This document shows positions 51,406 to 61,624 of a stretch of DNA of 64,000 bases, piece after piece. The stretch comes from Constrictibacter sp. MBR-5 (GTDB taxonomy: Bacteria > Pseudomonadota > Alphaproteobacteria > JAJUGE01). Position 1 is the first letter of the stretch; every line of letters begins with the position of its first letter. The stretch covers positions 124,001 to 188,000 of the forward strand of contig NZ_JBEPTK010000009.1 of the NCBI RefSeq assembly GCF_040549485.1, given 5' to 3'. The notes under the pieces were generated by a model, which made no database searches, was not told the origin of the DNA, and saw only the letters and a program-made list of their open reading frames with translations. The position numbers were made by a program, and so were the translations under genes.

Positions 51406-51828
51406 CTAGACGTGCGAGCGCGCCCACTGCGCTATCTGCGCGGCAGGCATTGCTCCGCTCGTTCTCGCAATTTCCTTCCCGCTACTGAACAGGATCATGG
51501 TGGGAATGCCGCGGATCCCGTGGCGGCCGGCGATCTTCTGTTCGGCTTCCGTATCGAGCTTGCCGAGGCGGAAATTTGGTTCGAGCGACTGCGCCGCCGC
51601 CTCGAATTGGGGCGCCATCATCTTGCATGGCCCGCACCACTCGGCCCAGAAATCGACGAGCAAGGGCAGTTCGGCATTCGCATGACGGTCAAAATTAGCC
51701 GCTGTAAGCGTGACGGGCCTGCCTTGAAAGAGAGGCGCGCCGCAGCGTCCGCAATTGGGATTGTCGGTCAGGCGCTCTTGCGGCACCCTGTTGGTGGAAT
51801 TGCACTGCGGGCAAGCGACCGTGGGCAT
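51406..51828 (-). CDS. trxC: TrxC-like thioredoxin
   Basis: 140 residues. The N-terminal zinc ribbon CPQC...CGRCGAPLF and the thioredoxin active site WAEWCGPCKMMAPQ are those of thioredoxin 2. KLDTEAEQKIAGRHGIRGIPTMILF follows. It reduces disulfides in oxidatively damaged proteins; the zinc ribbon makes it redox sensitive. Start ATG 51828 with AGGATACAGG upstream. It lies between kefB and the Clp-fold protease. Confidence 0.93.
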   Translation of the reverse strand: MPTVACPQCNSTNRVPQERLTDNPNCGRCGAPLFQGRPVTLTAANFDRHANAELPLLVDFWAEWCGPCKMMAPQFEAAAQSLEPNFRLGKLDTEAEQKIAGRHGIRGIPTMILFSSGKEIARTSGAMPAAQIAQWARSHV

Positions 51829-51880
51829 CCTGTATCCTTTCGTTGACGAGCCGGTCTTGGCGGCCGGCTGATGCAAGCAT

Positions 51881-52723
51881 TCAGCGCGTGGACATGGCGC
51901 GGCGCGCTTCTCGCTGCCGCGGCTCGGGCAGGTATTCCACGCCACCGCCCTGGCGCCGAACCGGCTGCGGATAGAGCGTCATCAGCTCCAGTATTTCCTT
52001 GGGCATGTCCGTTCCAACGGGCAGGCCCATGTCGCGGGCCTCATCGGCAGAGATGGGATAGTCGTGGGTCCAGGTGCCCGTCGCCAGCTTCGCCGCCACG
52101 GACGCCGCGCGGTTCTCGTCCATCTTGTCGGACAGCAGACGTTTCGCGAATGCCTCGATCTGCGCAATGGCCTTGCGACCGACATCGGCCATGATCAGGG
52201 TCTGGTCGTCGATCTCGGCGATGGGTTTCTCCTCGACGACCTTGATGAGCGAGGCAGCGGGCAACTGGCCAAGTTGCGGATCGACGGGTCCCAGCACGGA
52301 GTGTTCACACATCACGATCTCGTCGGCAGCGAGTGCGATCAGCGTGCCACCGGACATCGCGTAATGTGGCACGAACACTGTGACCTTGCCCTTGTGTCCC
52401 TGAATGGCGCGGGCAATCTGTGTTGCCGCCAGCACAAGGCCGCCCGGTGTGTGCAGCACGATGTCGAGCGGCACTTCGTCGTCGGTCATCTGGATCGCAC
52501 GCAGGACTTCCTCGGAATCGTTGACGTCGATGTAGCGCATCAGGGGAAAACCCAGCAGGTTCATAGTCTCCTGCCGATGAATCAGCAGAATGACGCGACT
52601 GCCGCGCTTCTTCTCGATGTTGGCTATCTTACGTGTGCGCATCGCCTCAAGATAGCGGCGCTGGAGAACCGGCTGCAGCGCCGAAATGATGAAGAACAGC
52701 CAGAAAAGCTGCATTATGTCCAT
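51881..52723 (-). CDS. SDH-type Clp-fold serine protease, membrane-anchored
   Basis: 280 residues. One N-terminal membrane helix (about 4-21), then HTPGGLVLAATQIARAI and FVPHYAMSGGTLIALAADEIVM, which carry the ClpP/crotonase-type serine in SGG, and GPVDPQLGQLPAASL. This matches the SDH (serine dehydrogenase proteinase) family by eye. The start ATG 52723 overlaps the rhomboid gene by 10 bases, so membrane proteolysis genes are paired. Confidence 0.85.
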   Translation of the reverse strand: MDIMQLFWLFFIISALQPVLQRRYLEAMRTRKIANIEKKRGSRVILLIHRQETMNLLGFPLMRYIDVNDSEEVLRAIQMTDDEVPLDIVLHTPGGLVLAATQIARAIQGHKGKVTVFVPHYAMSGGTLIALAADEIVMCEHSVLGPVDPQLGQLPAASLIKVVEEKPIAEIDDQTLIMADVGRKAIAQIEAFAKRLLSDKMDENRAASVAAKLATGTWTHDYPISADEARDMGLPVGTDMPKEILELMTLYPQPVRRQGGGVEYLPEPRQREARRAMSTR

Positions 52724-53466
52724 GGACCTTGTCCCCCTTCCCGTCGGCCATCCGGCAGAAAGCCATAGATGCCCTCGTCGCGATAATAATGGCGATAGGT
52801 GGCTGCCCGCCTTCGCAGGAGTGGCGTGACAATCCAACCGGCGAGAAACCCGCCGATATGCGCCCACCAGGCGATCCCGCCCGTGGCCTGATCGCCGCCG
52901 AGCGACAGAAAGCCGGGAATGACCTGCATGAAGAACCAGATCATTGCGAAAATGAACGCGCGCACTTCGAAGAACAGCGGAATGAACAGAATCGGCACGA
53001 TCACCACCAGCCGAGCCGCCGGAAACATGCGTGCGTAGCAACCGATCACGCCCGCGATCGCCCCCGATGCGCCAAGCGCGGGAACGACCGAGTCGGGGTT
53101 CGCCAGGGCATGAGCCAGTCCGGCCGCCACACCACAGAACAGATAGAACAGCGTGAATCGACCCGGTCCGAGCCGATCTTCGACGGCGGGGCCGAAGATC
53201 CAGAGCGTCCACATGTTCAGGATGAGGTGCAGCCAGCCCCCGTGCAGGAAGATATTGGTCAGGAATGGGGTCCAGTCGGACGGGGCGACGAGGCTTAGCT
53301 GTCCGAAGAAGCGCGAGGGCACCAGCGCGAACTCGAACAGGAACCGGTCCAGCACGCGCGGAGGCAGGCTGGTCTGATAGAGGAACGCGAGGACGCTCAT
53401 GCCGATGACCGCCCATACGATGACGGGCGGGTAGCGGCGCGCGACGCTGTCAAGATAGGGAAACAA
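52714..53466 (-). CDS. rhomboid family intramembrane serine protease
   Basis: 250 residues with about six helices. NIFLHGGWLHLILNMWTLWIFG is the conserved HN region; GASGAIAGVIG holds the catalytic serine and IAWWAHIGGFLAGWI the histidine. The catalytic dyad is therefore intact. Rhomboids cut membrane proteins; together with the adjacent SDH protease and FtsH it adds membrane quality control. Confidence 0.92.
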   Translation of the reverse strand: MFPYLDSVARRYPPVIVWAVIGMSVLAFLYQTSLPPRVLDRFLFEFALVPSRFFGQLSLVAPSDWTPFLTNIFLHGGWLHLILNMWTLWIFGPAVEDRLGPGRFTLFYLFCGVAAGLAHALANPDSVVPALGASGAIAGVIGCYARMFPAARLVVIVPILFIPLFFEVRAFIFAMIWFFMQVIPGFLSLGGDQATGGIAWWAHIGGFLAGWIVTPLLRRRAATYRHYYRDEGIYGFLPDGRREGGQGPWT

Positions 53467-53499
53467 GCGGCAAATCCTCGCTCGCGCTAGACATTCCGT

Positions 53500-54078
53500 T
53501 CATTGTTCTTTCCCGGCTATCGTCACGCCCGTCCAGGCCGGGGGATCGGAGGCCGGGAAGGATTCGAGCGAGGCTTCGAGCACCGGATCGAATTCGGCCT
53601 GTTCTTGCGACGACAGGTCCACCGTGCCTTTCTCCTCGACCGCGCGCCGGACGCGGTGATCCGTGCGACCGTGATCCACGCTGGACGGTATACGATAGGC
53701 TTCCGGCGCATCGGCTCCCTTGTAGAGGCGATGCCGCTCCTCTCCCCGCCAGCAGTCAGGCGCGTGCCGGTGAGCCTTGTCATCACGCACGATGTAGCGC
53801 CAGTCCTGCCGCTCCGCGAATTCCACGGCGCTTTCGCGGTCGGGGAATTTCAGCCGGATCGGACGATAGGGATCGTCGCTGGAAGTATATCCCATCAGCG
53901 GCTCGATTTGGGGCGGACGTGACGGCTCGAATTCCAGTATCCAGTAGTCGGGTCGCGGCGCCGACGTCATCGCGGAACGGGCCGGACGGTAGATGATCGC
54001 GGTCGGCACCTCCGGCGACCGCATGTCGGTCCCGGGAATCTTCGGCGGAAAGGGTGGGCGGTTATGGCCGCGCATCAT
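53500..54078 (-). CDS. NDUFS4-like ETC complex I subunit domain protein
   Basis: 192 residues. Residues about 26-100, AIIYRPARSAMTSAPRPDYWILEFEPSRPPQIEPLMGYTSSDDPYRPIRLKFPDRESAVEFAERQ, match the NDUFS4/ETC C1 family found in alphaproteobacterial complex I and mitochondria. The C-terminus ends in DPVLEASLESFPASDPPAW, a motif seen in small stress-linked proteins. AGGAGG lies six bases before ATG 54078. A free-standing copy in a stress island, away from nuo genes, is unusual. Confidence 0.82.
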   Translation of the reverse strand: MMRGHNRPPFPPKIPGTDMRSPEVPTAIIYRPARSAMTSAPRPDYWILEFEPSRPPQIEPLMGYTSSDDPYRPIRLKFPDRESAVEFAERQDWRYIVRDDKAHRHAPDCWRGEERHRLYKGADAPEAYRIPSSVDHGRTDHRVRRAVEEKGTVDLSSQEQAEFDPVLEASLESFPASDPPAWTGVTIAGKEQ

Positions 54079-54700
54079 GATCTTCCTCCTTCTTAATCGT
54101 AGCGACCTCCGCTTCAAAATTGAGATCGTCAAGTCGCTCCATTCGTCTAGAATTGCGACGAATTGTTTCCGCCGTGTTTTTAGAAGTCGGCGCCGTGCTC
54201 TGGACGACATCAGATCGCATTGCCGAGGTCAGATCGGCGACGGACTGCATCACCTTCTCGCCGTCAGCTTCGACAAGCGCGCCATCCGTGAGGCCGGCCA
54301 ACAAGGTGTCGAGAACGGCCTCGAAGCAGGTCAGAACTTCTTCGCTGGCAACCACTGCAAGCTTGTGGTTCAGAACCCTCAAATCGTCGATCAGTCTCTC
54401 ATCATGTTCTGATTTCTCGACAATTTCCGCCACCTTTTCTATGCACGACATGTAAATGTCGCATTGTTGCTGAAGGACGATCACTCTTCCTTCTTTTCGA
54501 AGTTCGAGTTCTGTCTGACGGTTGAGGAGAGCCGCGGTCAGCGCGATCGTGACGACGGCGCCCAGAAAGACCAGTGTCATCTCTTGGGCGAACGGCAGAG
54601 GCTCTTCCACCAAATACATGGCGCGGAACATGAAATAGACGCCGATCCCCAACGAGGCGGCGACAACCATATAGGCAAGGTCGCGCAGTCCGAAATTCAT
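54062..54700 (-). CDS. unknown membrane protein with coiled coil
   Basis: 212 residues. Two N-terminal helices (about 6-27 and 36-56), then a long helical part (KEGRVIVLQQQCDIYMSCIEKVAEIVEKSEHDERLIDDLRVLNHKLAVVASEE) and a charged tail. No family is recognised. ATG 54700 is preceded by AGAGGA at a wide spacing; the end overlaps the NDUFS4-like gene by 17 bases, so they share a message. Confidence 0.7.
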   Translation of the reverse strand: MNFGLRDLAYMVVAASLGIGVYFMFRAMYLVEEPLPFAQEMTLVFLGAVVTIALTAALLNRQTELELRKEGRVIVLQQQCDIYMSCIEKVAEIVEKSEHDERLIDDLRVLNHKLAVVASEEVLTCFEAVLDTLLAGLTDGALVEADGEKVMQSVADLTSAMRSDVVQSTAPTSKNTAETIRRNSRRMERLDDLNFEAEVATIKKEEDHDARP

Positions 54701-54912
54701 TGGCGATCGTCCTCTTCGCAATCTGACTCCAGCCAAGCATCAGGCTTCTCGCAGCTTTGTTTTTGGTCTGCCTGTCGAAGAAAGACCGGTGTCGGTCCGC
54801 TGCCGAAGGGATTGAAGCCGGCCCTCAGGCAGCGCTCGAAGATCGTCTCGTCCCAATGGGTGAGATCGTCGTCATCGCCGACGGGCCGCCCGGCTTTCCC
54901 CAAGCGCGTCAT
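54697..54912 (-). CDS. small protein of unknown function in stress operon
   Basis: 71 residues, acidic (MTRLGKAGRPVGDDDDLTHWDETIFERCLRAGFNPFGSGPTPVFLRQADQKQSC...). ATG 54912 overlaps the HdeD stop by 4 bases and its stop overlaps the next gene's start, so translation is coupled. No homology is recognised. The WDETIFERCLRAGFNPFG part looks like a folded helix. Confidence 0.6.
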   Translation of the reverse strand: MTRLGKAGRPVGDDDDLTHWDETIFERCLRAGFNPFGSGPTPVFLRQADQKQSCEKPDAWLESDCEEDDRQ

Positions 54913-55556
54913 TTGCCAGCGGACAGGTTGACGCCGGGAGTTTTGTCGTGCCCTGCCTGATTCGCGCGCCGCAGCCGCAGGCCCAGCAGGATCATCATTG
55001 CTCCGAAAAGGGCGGCGTAGAAGCCGAGCAGCCAGCCGAGGGCCAGGAAGCTTTCGAGCGGACGCGTCAGCAGCATCCAGGTCACGATTACACCCAGCGC
55101 GACCGAGATGAGGCCGCTGAGGATGAGCCAGACCTCTCCCTTGATTTCCTTGCGCAGGCGGATCGCCGCCGCGATTTCTAGGACGCCGGAAAACACCGAC
55201 CAGAACGCGATGCTGGCCCAGAGGAATGTCGCGAGGACCAGCGTTGCGACGAAGGGCGAGACGACCACGACCACGCCCGTGGCGATCCCCAGGAGACCGC
55301 TGAACATCAGCCAGCCCCAGCGTTCGCCCTTGCGAATGTTGCGTATCGCGGCGACCAGACCGAACAATCCGTCGGCGAAAGAGAAGGCGCCGAACACCAG
55401 CGTCAGGGCCAGAAGCGACTCGGCCGGCATGATGAAGGCGAGCACTGCGATAACCAGCGAGAGCACACCGCGCAGCACGAAGGCCCACCAGTTCCGGGAC
55501 AGGGTGCACAGCACGGTCTGCATCGTGCTCGAAGATGTTTCAGAGGTTGTCGTCAT
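54909..55556 (-). CDS. hdeD: HdeD family acid-stress membrane protein
   Basis: 215 residues with about six helices in three pairs: NWWAFVLRGVLSLVIAVLAFIMPAESLLALTLVFGAFSFADGLFGLVAAI, then two more similar pairs. This triple repeat is HdeD/DUF308. HdeD is part of known heat and acid resistance loci. The C-terminal tail is hydrophilic. Starts at ATG 55556 after AAGGAGAT. Confidence 0.92.
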   Translation of the reverse strand: MTTTSETSSSTMQTVLCTLSRNWWAFVLRGVLSLVIAVLAFIMPAESLLALTLVFGAFSFADGLFGLVAAIRNIRKGERWGWLMFSGLLGIATGVVVVVSPFVATLVLATFLWASIAFWSVFSGVLEIAAAIRLRKEIKGEVWLILSGLISVALGVIVTWMLLTRPLESFLALGWLLGFYAALFGAMMILLGLRLRRANQAGHDKTPGVNLSAGK

Positions 55557-55583
55557 CGGTCTATCTCCTTGTCAGGTATCGAG

Positions 55584-56726
55584 TCAGGTGCGGGAGCCGG
55601 CCCCTTCACCGGCCAGCGCGGCGGCCAGGCGGCGGCGGTCGTCGATCGGCTGGGGCAGGCGCGTTGCGTGGGCGATTTCCCGTTCGACACGCGCGACCTC
55701 CGTCGCCTCGGAGATCAGCCCGGTTTCGACAAGCTTCGCGCGCAGTGTCTCGCCCGCCTTCTCTGCGATTTCTTTGACCTCTGCCTCGGAAAGGCCCAGA
55801 AGGTCCGCCGTCTCCGCAACCGTGGCGTCGTCTAGGTGGAGCCGATAGAGAACGCGGCGTTCGACCGGCGGAAGATCGGCGATTGCCCGGTGCAGCGCCA
55901 TGGCAATCTCATGCCGATTCGCTTCGGTCTTAGGATCCGTGCCGCCGTCGTCGGCGATAAGCTCCTCGAGCAGCAGCACGTCGTCGGGCTGGTAGAACTC
56001 AAACATCTCCTCGTCCGACTCGGTGGGATGCTCGGCCGGAGTCTCGGGTTTCGCGTTGATCGAGGCGGCATCCTCCGGCACCGCGCGGCGCGCGGCATGC
56101 GCCTCGGCCTCGATGGTCTCGAAAGCCAGTTTCAGCAGCCAGTCGCCTATGGAAAACTCGGTGGGCCGCTGCTCGAACCTTTCCAGTCCCTTGAGGATCG
56201 TTGCATCGACAAGATCGCGAACGCTGAGGTAACCCTCCGGCACAGATCCGCTGCATTCGAGATAGGTCAACTCGCGCCTGACGGTGTCGTAGACCGTATC
56301 GAGATGATCCTCGATCAGGCCGAAGAAAAGCTGGCGCCGCTCCGCCTCCGCCGCATTCCGCGCGGGCGGCAGCGGGGCGCCAATCCGGCGCCGGCGGGCG
56401 GGACGCTTGAACTCCGGCTCGTGCTTGAGGCGCGCCACATGCCGATCGACCCGGTGGCGCAGGTCGGCAAAGGCCTTGCGCAGGACAGGCTCGGTCTCGA
56501 ACCCCTCTTCCTGCGCCGCGATCACGCCCGAGGGCAGTTGCAGGCGCAGGCTGACCTGGATGCGCGTCTTGCCCCTCGTCTGCGAGACGACGACCTCGAG
56601 CCGGACGAGATCCTCGCGAAAGCGCGCGAGATGCGGCTCAAGTTGCCGCACCTCCTCCGCGATGACCTCCGGCGCGCGCTGCTGCCCGTGTCGGTCGAGA
56701 TTGCGAAACGCTCTTATGACTTTCAT
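55584..56726 (-). CDS. HPF/RaiA-like domain fused to sigma-70-like regions
   Basis: 380 residues. Residues 1-112 look like the ribosome hibernation domain HPF/RaiA (VEVVVSQTRGKTRIQVSLRLQLPSGVIAAQEEG, with a conserved VRLEV strand). Residues about 128-205 resemble sigma region 2 (FFGLIEDHLDTVYDTVRRELTYLECSGSVPEGYLSVRDLVDATILKGLERF), and about 265-330 are region 4 with helix-turn-helix (HRAIADLPPVERRVLYRLHLDDATVAETADLLGLSEAEVKEIAEKAGETLRAKL). It may join translational silencing to transcription control. It lies between clpK and hdeD in the operon. Confidence 0.8.
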   Translation of the reverse strand: MKVIRAFRNLDRHGQQRAPEVIAEEVRQLEPHLARFREDLVRLEVVVSQTRGKTRIQVSLRLQLPSGVIAAQEEGFETEPVLRKAFADLRHRVDRHVARLKHEPEFKRPARRRRIGAPLPPARNAAEAERRQLFFGLIEDHLDTVYDTVRRELTYLECSGSVPEGYLSVRDLVDATILKGLERFEQRPTEFSIGDWLLKLAFETIEAEAHAARRAVPEDAASINAKPETPAEHPTESDEEMFEFYQPDDVLLLEELIADDGGTDPKTEANRHEIAMALHRAIADLPPVERRVLYRLHLDDATVAETADLLGLSEAEVKEIAEKAGETLRAKLVETGLISEATEVARVEREIAHATRLPQPIDDRRRLAAALAGEGAGSRT

Positions 56727-56804
56727 GCCGTGAAACCTTCTTGTCGCTTTTCGACGAGATGAGCCGGCGCGACCCTCATCGCGCCGGGCCAGTCCCTCGC
56801 AAAG

Positions 56805-59711
56805 TCACCCGGCGGATTTGTCCTCCTTGGACTGCACCTCTTCCTTGGCCTCGGCCGGGACGTCGGGCGTCGGATCGTCCGCCTTGTCTCCGGCAAACTT
56901 GCCGGACTCGTCGATCCCGGCCTTGGCCTGACCGTCCGGGCTGACGTCACCGGTGTCCTTTGCGATCTTTTCGAACACGACCTTCTGCTCGTCCGCCGAC
57001 CAGGCGACGCGGACCTTGTCACCATCCTCGATCCGCCCGGAGAGCATTTCGCGGGCCAACTCGGTCTCCAGTTCGGACCGGATCAGTCGTCGCAGTTCGC
57101 GGGCGCCGAATTCTGGACGGAAGCCGACCGCGCCGAAGTGATCCACGACGCTCACGTCGAATTCGAGTTCGACGCCCTGGGTAAGGGCGGTCCGCTTCAC
57201 CCGGTTGAGCTGCAACTCGACGATCTGGCGGATCTCCGACTGATTCAGCGAATGAAAGACGATGATCTCGTCGATCCGGTTGATGAACTCTGGCCGGAAA
57301 TGACCGCGCAGCACGTCCATCAGTTCGGACTTCTGCTTTGCCTCGTCGAACTCCTTGGTGCCGCGCTTCTTGAGGTTGCGCTGGATGATGTCCGAACCGA
57401 GGTTCGAGGTGGCGATGATGATGGTGTTGGTGAAGTCCACCACGCGGCCCTTGCCATCTGTCAGGCGGCCATCGTCGAACACCTGAAGTAGGATGTTGTA
57501 TACATCCGGATGCGCCTTCTCGATTTCGTCGAGGAGCACGACCGAGTAGGGCCGACGCCGCACCTTCTCCGTCAGTTGCCCGCCTTCGTCGTATCCGACG
57601 TAGCCCGGAGGCGCGCCAACCAGCCGGGCAACCGAGTGGCGCTCGCCATACTCCGACATGTCGATGCGGATCATCGCATCCTGGTCGCCGAAGATCACCT
57701 CGGCGAGCGTCTTGGCCAGTTCCGTCTTGCCAACCCCGGTCGGCCCGAGGAACAGGAAGGTCGCAGTCGGACCGGAGCCTTCGCGCAGACCCGCACGCGC
57801 CAGGCGCACCGCATCGGCCACGGCGCGGATCGCTTCTTCCTGGCCGATGACGCGCTCGTGTAGCTTCTCCTCGAGCTTGAGGAGCTTGTCCTTCTCCTCG
57901 GTGGTCAGCTCGGTGACCGGAACGCCGGTGATCTTCGAGACGATCTGCGCGACATGATCGGCGCGCACCTCGGCGGTCGCCGAAGCCTGGTCGCGCTTCC
58001 AAATCTCCAGAAGCTCGTCCAGCTCCTTCTGCTTCTGTTCGAGTTCCCTCTTCAATTCCGCTGCCCGGTCGAATTGCTTGCGGGCTGCGGCATAGTCCTG
58101 CTCGCGCTTGATCTGCGCGACCTCGGCCTCTAGCTCCTGGACGTCCACGGGGCGCGCTGTGGCGCTGATCTTCACACGTGCGGCGGCCTGATCGATCAGG
58201 TCGATCGCCTTGTCAGGCATGAAGCGGCCAGTGATGTAGCGGTCCGAAAGCTCGGCCGCCGCGACGATGGCCTCGTCGGTGATCGTCACCTTGTGGTGCG
58301 CCTCCAGCGTGTCGCGCAGGCCGCGCAGGATCATGATGACCTGAGCGACCGTGGGTTCCTCGACATAGACCGGCTGGAAGCGGCGTTCGAGCGCTGCGTC
58401 CTTCTCGATGTATTTCTGGTATTCGTTGAGCGTCGTCGCGCCGATCAGGTTCAGCTCGCCCCGCGCCAGCGCCGGCTTGAAGGTGTTGGCGATGTCTAGA
58501 CCGCCTTCGCCACCGCCCTGACCGGCGCCGACGATGGTATGGATCTCGTCGATGAACAGGATCAGACTGTCCTTCTCCTCGGTGATCTCCTTGAGGATCT
58601 TCTGCACCCGCTCCTCGAACTCGCCGCGATACTTCGACCCGGCCACCATCGAGTTGATGTTGAGTTCGACCAGCCGCTTGTCGCGCAGCGCCTCGGGCAC
58701 TTCGCCCGCGACGATCCGTTGTGCGAGTCCCTCGACGATGGCGGTCTTGCCTACGCCCGGCTCGCCGATCAGCACCGGGTTGTTCTTCTTGCGCCGGGCC
58801 AGCACTTCAATCGTCGTCTCGATCTCGCGGGCGCGGCCGATGACGGGATCGAGCTTGCCCTCGCGGGCGAGCTTCGTCAGGTCACGGCTGAACTGGTCGA
58901 GATCGGGCGTGCTGGACGGCGCCTCCACCCGGCCTTCCTCGGCGCCCTTGCCAACGACCTTGGTCACCTGCTGGCGCAGCGCTTGCGGCGTGAGGCCGTA
59001 CTTGCGCAGGACCGACGCGGCCAGGCCTTCACCTTCCTCGGCAAGGCCGATCAGCAGGTGCTCGGGACCGACATAGGAATGGCCGAGTTCGTTCGAGGCG
59101 ATGAAGGCCCGGTTCAGCGCGTCCTTCAGGCGAGGACTGACGCCGATTTCGCCCTCCGTCCTGGCCTCTCCACGCTTCGCTTCTTTCTCGACCTGGCGCT
59201 GCAGGTCGTCCACATCGACCTTGAACTGTTCCAGGATTGTTTTGACGACGTCGGACGAGGTCAGTGCCAGAAGCAGATGTTCGGTATCGACCTCGCTGCG
59301 CCCGAATTCGCCTGCCTTCTGTGCGGCATCCTGCAACAGCTTGTTGCCCTGTTCGCTCAGCCGGTCAGCGATGGTGCGTCCACCGCCGCGCCGCGATCCA
59401 CGCCGCGGGGCACCCTCACCGAAAGTGGCGTCGACGACATCGTCATCGCCGTCACCCATGGAGCCGAGCGTGCCGCCCCGCAGCGGGCTGTCACCAAAGA
59501 GGCCGCCGAACCCGCTGTCGCCGAAAAATTCGTCAAAAAGGGAATGTCGTCCGAACAGGGACTCCAGCGGCGATGCGCTGCGGCCCGACCGGCGCACCAT
59601 TTCGCGGTAGTGCTGATCGCACAGCTCCATGTTCTGAACTCTGCCGTTCACCGAAGCGCGCACGCGCGCCGTCGCCGGGCGACCGCAAATATCGCAAGTT
59701 CCGTTTGCCAT
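56805..59711 (-). CDS. clpK: ClpK/ClpG AAA+ disaggregase
   Basis: 968 residues. The N-terminal zinc domain (Cys6, Cys9, Cys31, His34 in CDICGR...LCDQHY) is followed by a Clp N-domain (residues 130-270), NBD1 with GEPGVGKT, a middle coiled coil, and NBD2 with [20 protein letters not shown]. ClpP-binding IGL/F loop is not evident, and the zinc start and acidic C-terminal extension are those of ClpK/ClpG disaggregases of heat-resistance loci. It solubilises aggregates independently of DnaK. It is 63 bases after ftsH. Confidence 0.93.
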   Translation of the reverse strand: MANGTCDICGRPATARVRASVNGRVQNMELCDQHYREMVRRSGRSASPLESLFGRHSLFDEFFGDSGFGGLFGDSPLRGGTLGSMGDGDDDVVDATFGEGAPRRGSRRGGGRTIADRLSEQGNKLLQDAAQKAGEFGRSEVDTEHLLLALTSSDVVKTILEQFKVDVDDLQRQVEKEAKRGEARTEGEIGVSPRLKDALNRAFIASNELGHSYVGPEHLLIGLAEEGEGLAASVLRKYGLTPQALRQQVTKVVGKGAEEGRVEAPSSTPDLDQFSRDLTKLAREGKLDPVIGRAREIETTIEVLARRKKNNPVLIGEPGVGKTAIVEGLAQRIVAGEVPEALRDKRLVELNINSMVAGSKYRGEFEERVQKILKEITEEKDSLILFIDEIHTIVGAGQGGGEGGLDIANTFKPALARGELNLIGATTLNEYQKYIEKDAALERRFQPVYVEEPTVAQVIMILRGLRDTLEAHHKVTITDEAIVAAAELSDRYITGRFMPDKAIDLIDQAAARVKISATARPVDVQELEAEVAQIKREQDYAAARKQFDRAAELKRELEQKQKELDELLEIWKRDQASATAEVRADHVAQIVSKITGVPVTELTTEEKDKLLKLEEKLHERVIGQEEAIRAVADAVRLARAGLREGSGPTATFLFLGPTGVGKTELAKTLAEVIFGDQDAMIRIDMSEYGERHSVARLVGAPPGYVGYDEGGQLTEKVRRRPYSVVLLDEIEKAHPDVYNILLQVFDDGRLTDGKGRVVDFTNTIIIATSNLGSDIIQRNLKKRGTKEFDEAKQKSELMDVLRGHFRPEFINRIDEIIVFHSLNQSEIRQIVELQLNRVKRTALTQGVELEFDVSVVDHFGAVGFRPEFGARELRRLIRSELETELAREMLSGRIEDGDKVRVAWSADEQKVVFEKIAKDTGDVSPDGQAKAGIDESGKFAGDKADDPTPDVPAEAKEEVQSKEDKSAG

Positions 59712-59774
59712 TTTTCCTCTCCGTTTCTTTATCCAGTCAGGGTTGTCCGCCGATCATCTGCGTCAGTGACGGTG

Positions 59775-61607
59775 TCACGCAGCGACGGCTTCCGTTCTTT
59801 TCACCTTGGACCCAATTGCCACCAGATCGGGCTCGTCCAGTGTCTCGCGTTGCAGGAGATCCTGCGCCGATTGCTCGAGCAGCGCCCGGTTGGCTTCGAG
59901 AAGCGAGAGGGTGCGCTTGAACACGCCATCCACGATGTCGCGCACCTTCGCGTCCATCCGCTCGGCAGTGGCGTCGCTGTAGCGGCGGTTCAGCCACGAC
60001 GACTGGTCGCCGGTGCCGAGAAAGCCGGGCCGATCGGTGTCGTAGCTGACATGCCCGAGGTCTTCGTCCATCCCGTACCGCGCGACCATGGCGCGGGCGA
60101 TATCGGTGGCCTTGACCAGATCGTCGGCCGCCCCGGTCGAGAGGTGGTCGTAGACGATCTTCTCGGCCGCGCGCCCGCCGAGGAGGACGGCGATCTTGTT
60201 CTCCAGCTCCTCGCGCGTCATCAGGAAGCGGTCCTCGGTCGGGCGCTGGATGGTGTAGCCGAGCGCGCCGATGCCGCGCGGGATGATCGAGACCTTGTGC
60301 ACCGGATCCGTGCCGGGCAGAGCCATCGCCACCAGCGCGTGCCCCATCTCGTGATGCGCCACGATCTCGCGTTCGCGCGGGTTCAGAACGCGGTTCTTCT
60401 TTTCCAGCCCCGCGATGATACGCTCCACGGCATTGTTGAAGTCGTCCATCGTCACCGCATCAGCCTTGCGGCGCGTGGCCAGGAGCGCTGCCTCATTGAC
60501 GAGGTTGGCGAGGTCAGCGCCCGAGAACCCGGGGGTCAGGGCCGCGACCTTCTCGGCATCGACGTCCGGGGCGAGCGTCACCGTCTTCATGTGCACGCCG
60601 AGAATCTGGATGCGCCCCTTCTTATCGGGCTTGTCCACCAGCACCTGCCGGTCGAAGCGGCCCGCGCGCAGCAGCGCGGGATCGAGGATCTCGGGCCGGT
60701 TGGTGGCGGCCAGGAGCACGATGCCCACAGAAGGGTCGAAGCCATCGAGCTCGGTCAGAAGCTGGTTCAGCGTCTGCTCACGCTCATCATGGCCACCGGC
60801 GATCTGTCCGGAGGAGCGCGCCCGCCCAAGAGCGTCGAGTTCGTCGATGAAGATGATCGCCGGCGCGGATTTCCGAGCCTGCTCGAACAGGTCGCGCACC
60901 CGCGCGGCACCGACGCCCACGAACATCTCGACGAACTCTGATCCCGAGATCGAAAAGAAGGTCACGCCGGCCTCGCCTGCCACTGCGCGCGCCAGAAGCG
61001 TCTTGCCGGTGCCCGGCGGCCCGACGAGCAATATGCCTTTGGGGATATGTGCGCCCAGCTTTCCGTATTCGGCGGGGTTCCTGAGGAACTCCACGACCTC
61101 CTCGAGCTCGGCCTTGGCCTCGTCCACACCGGCCACGTCGGCGAAGCTGACGCCGGTTTCTTTTTCCATGTAAACCTTGGCCTTGCTGCGGCCGACCTGC
61201 ATGAACCCGCCGAAGCCCTGCTTGTCGGCGAACTTGCGGAACAGCAGCATCCAGATTCCGAAGAAGACAAGCGCTGGCGCCACCCAGGAAATCAGCGTGC
61301 CGAGAAAAGTGTTTTGCGGAACGCCAGTGATCTCGATACCTGACCGGTCTATCCGTTCCAGGATTGCGGGATTCACTACGGTCGTCACGAACTGCTTCTT
61401 GCCGTCGACCGGTTCGGCGAAGGTGCCTGTGATAGTGTCTGACCCGACCGCGACAGAGGAAATTTTCCCGTCAGCGAGATACTTCTCGAACTGGCTGTAG
61501 CTGATCGGCGCGACGGATTGCCAGCCGGCGATCAGGTTCTGGATGAAAAGCACGGCTATGAAAGCCACCACCCAGTACCAGATGTTGTATTCGGTCTTCC
61601 TTTCCAT
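59775..61607 (-). CDS. ftsH: FtsH AAA+ membrane metalloprotease
   Basis: 610 residues. Two membrane helices (about 9-26 and 99-119) flank a short periplasmic domain; Walker A is [19 protein letters not shown], the SRH motif is [20 protein letters not shown], and the zinc site is HHEMGH. ATG 61607 has AAGGGG upstream; a GTG at 61625 overlaps the MarR stop. Extra FtsH copies are known in heat-resistance islands. It degrades misfolded membrane and cytosolic proteins. Confidence 0.94.
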   Translation of the reverse strand: MERKTEYNIWYWVVAFIAVLFIQNLIAGWQSVAPISYSQFEKYLADGKISSVAVGSDTITGTFAEPVDGKKQFVTTVVNPAILERIDRSGIEITGVPQNTFLGTLISWVAPALVFFGIWMLLFRKFADKQGFGGFMQVGRSKAKVYMEKETGVSFADVAGVDEAKAELEEVVEFLRNPAEYGKLGAHIPKGILLVGPPGTGKTLLARAVAGEAGVTFFSISGSEFVEMFVGVGAARVRDLFEQARKSAPAIIFIDELDALGRARSSGQIAGGHDEREQTLNQLLTELDGFDPSVGIVLLAATNRPEILDPALLRAGRFDRQVLVDKPDKKGRIQILGVHMKTVTLAPDVDAEKVAALTPGFSGADLANLVNEAALLATRRKADAVTMDDFNNAVERIIAGLEKKNRVLNPREREIVAHHEMGHALVAMALPGTDPVHKVSIIPRGIGALGYTIQRPTEDRFLMTREELENKIAVLLGGRAAEKIVYDHLSTGAADDLVKATDIARAMVARYGMDEDLGHVSYDTDRPGFLGTGDQSSWLNRRYSDATAERMDAKVRDIVDGVFKRTLSLLEANRALLEQSAQDLLQRETLDEPDLVAIGSKVKRTEAVAA

Positions 61608-61624
61608 GCCCCTTGTCCCTTTCA

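Noticed and set aside
51881-53416. 511-codon minus-strand frame
   Set aside because: Its first 230 codons are a shadow of the rhomboid gene; the SDH protease starts at 52723.
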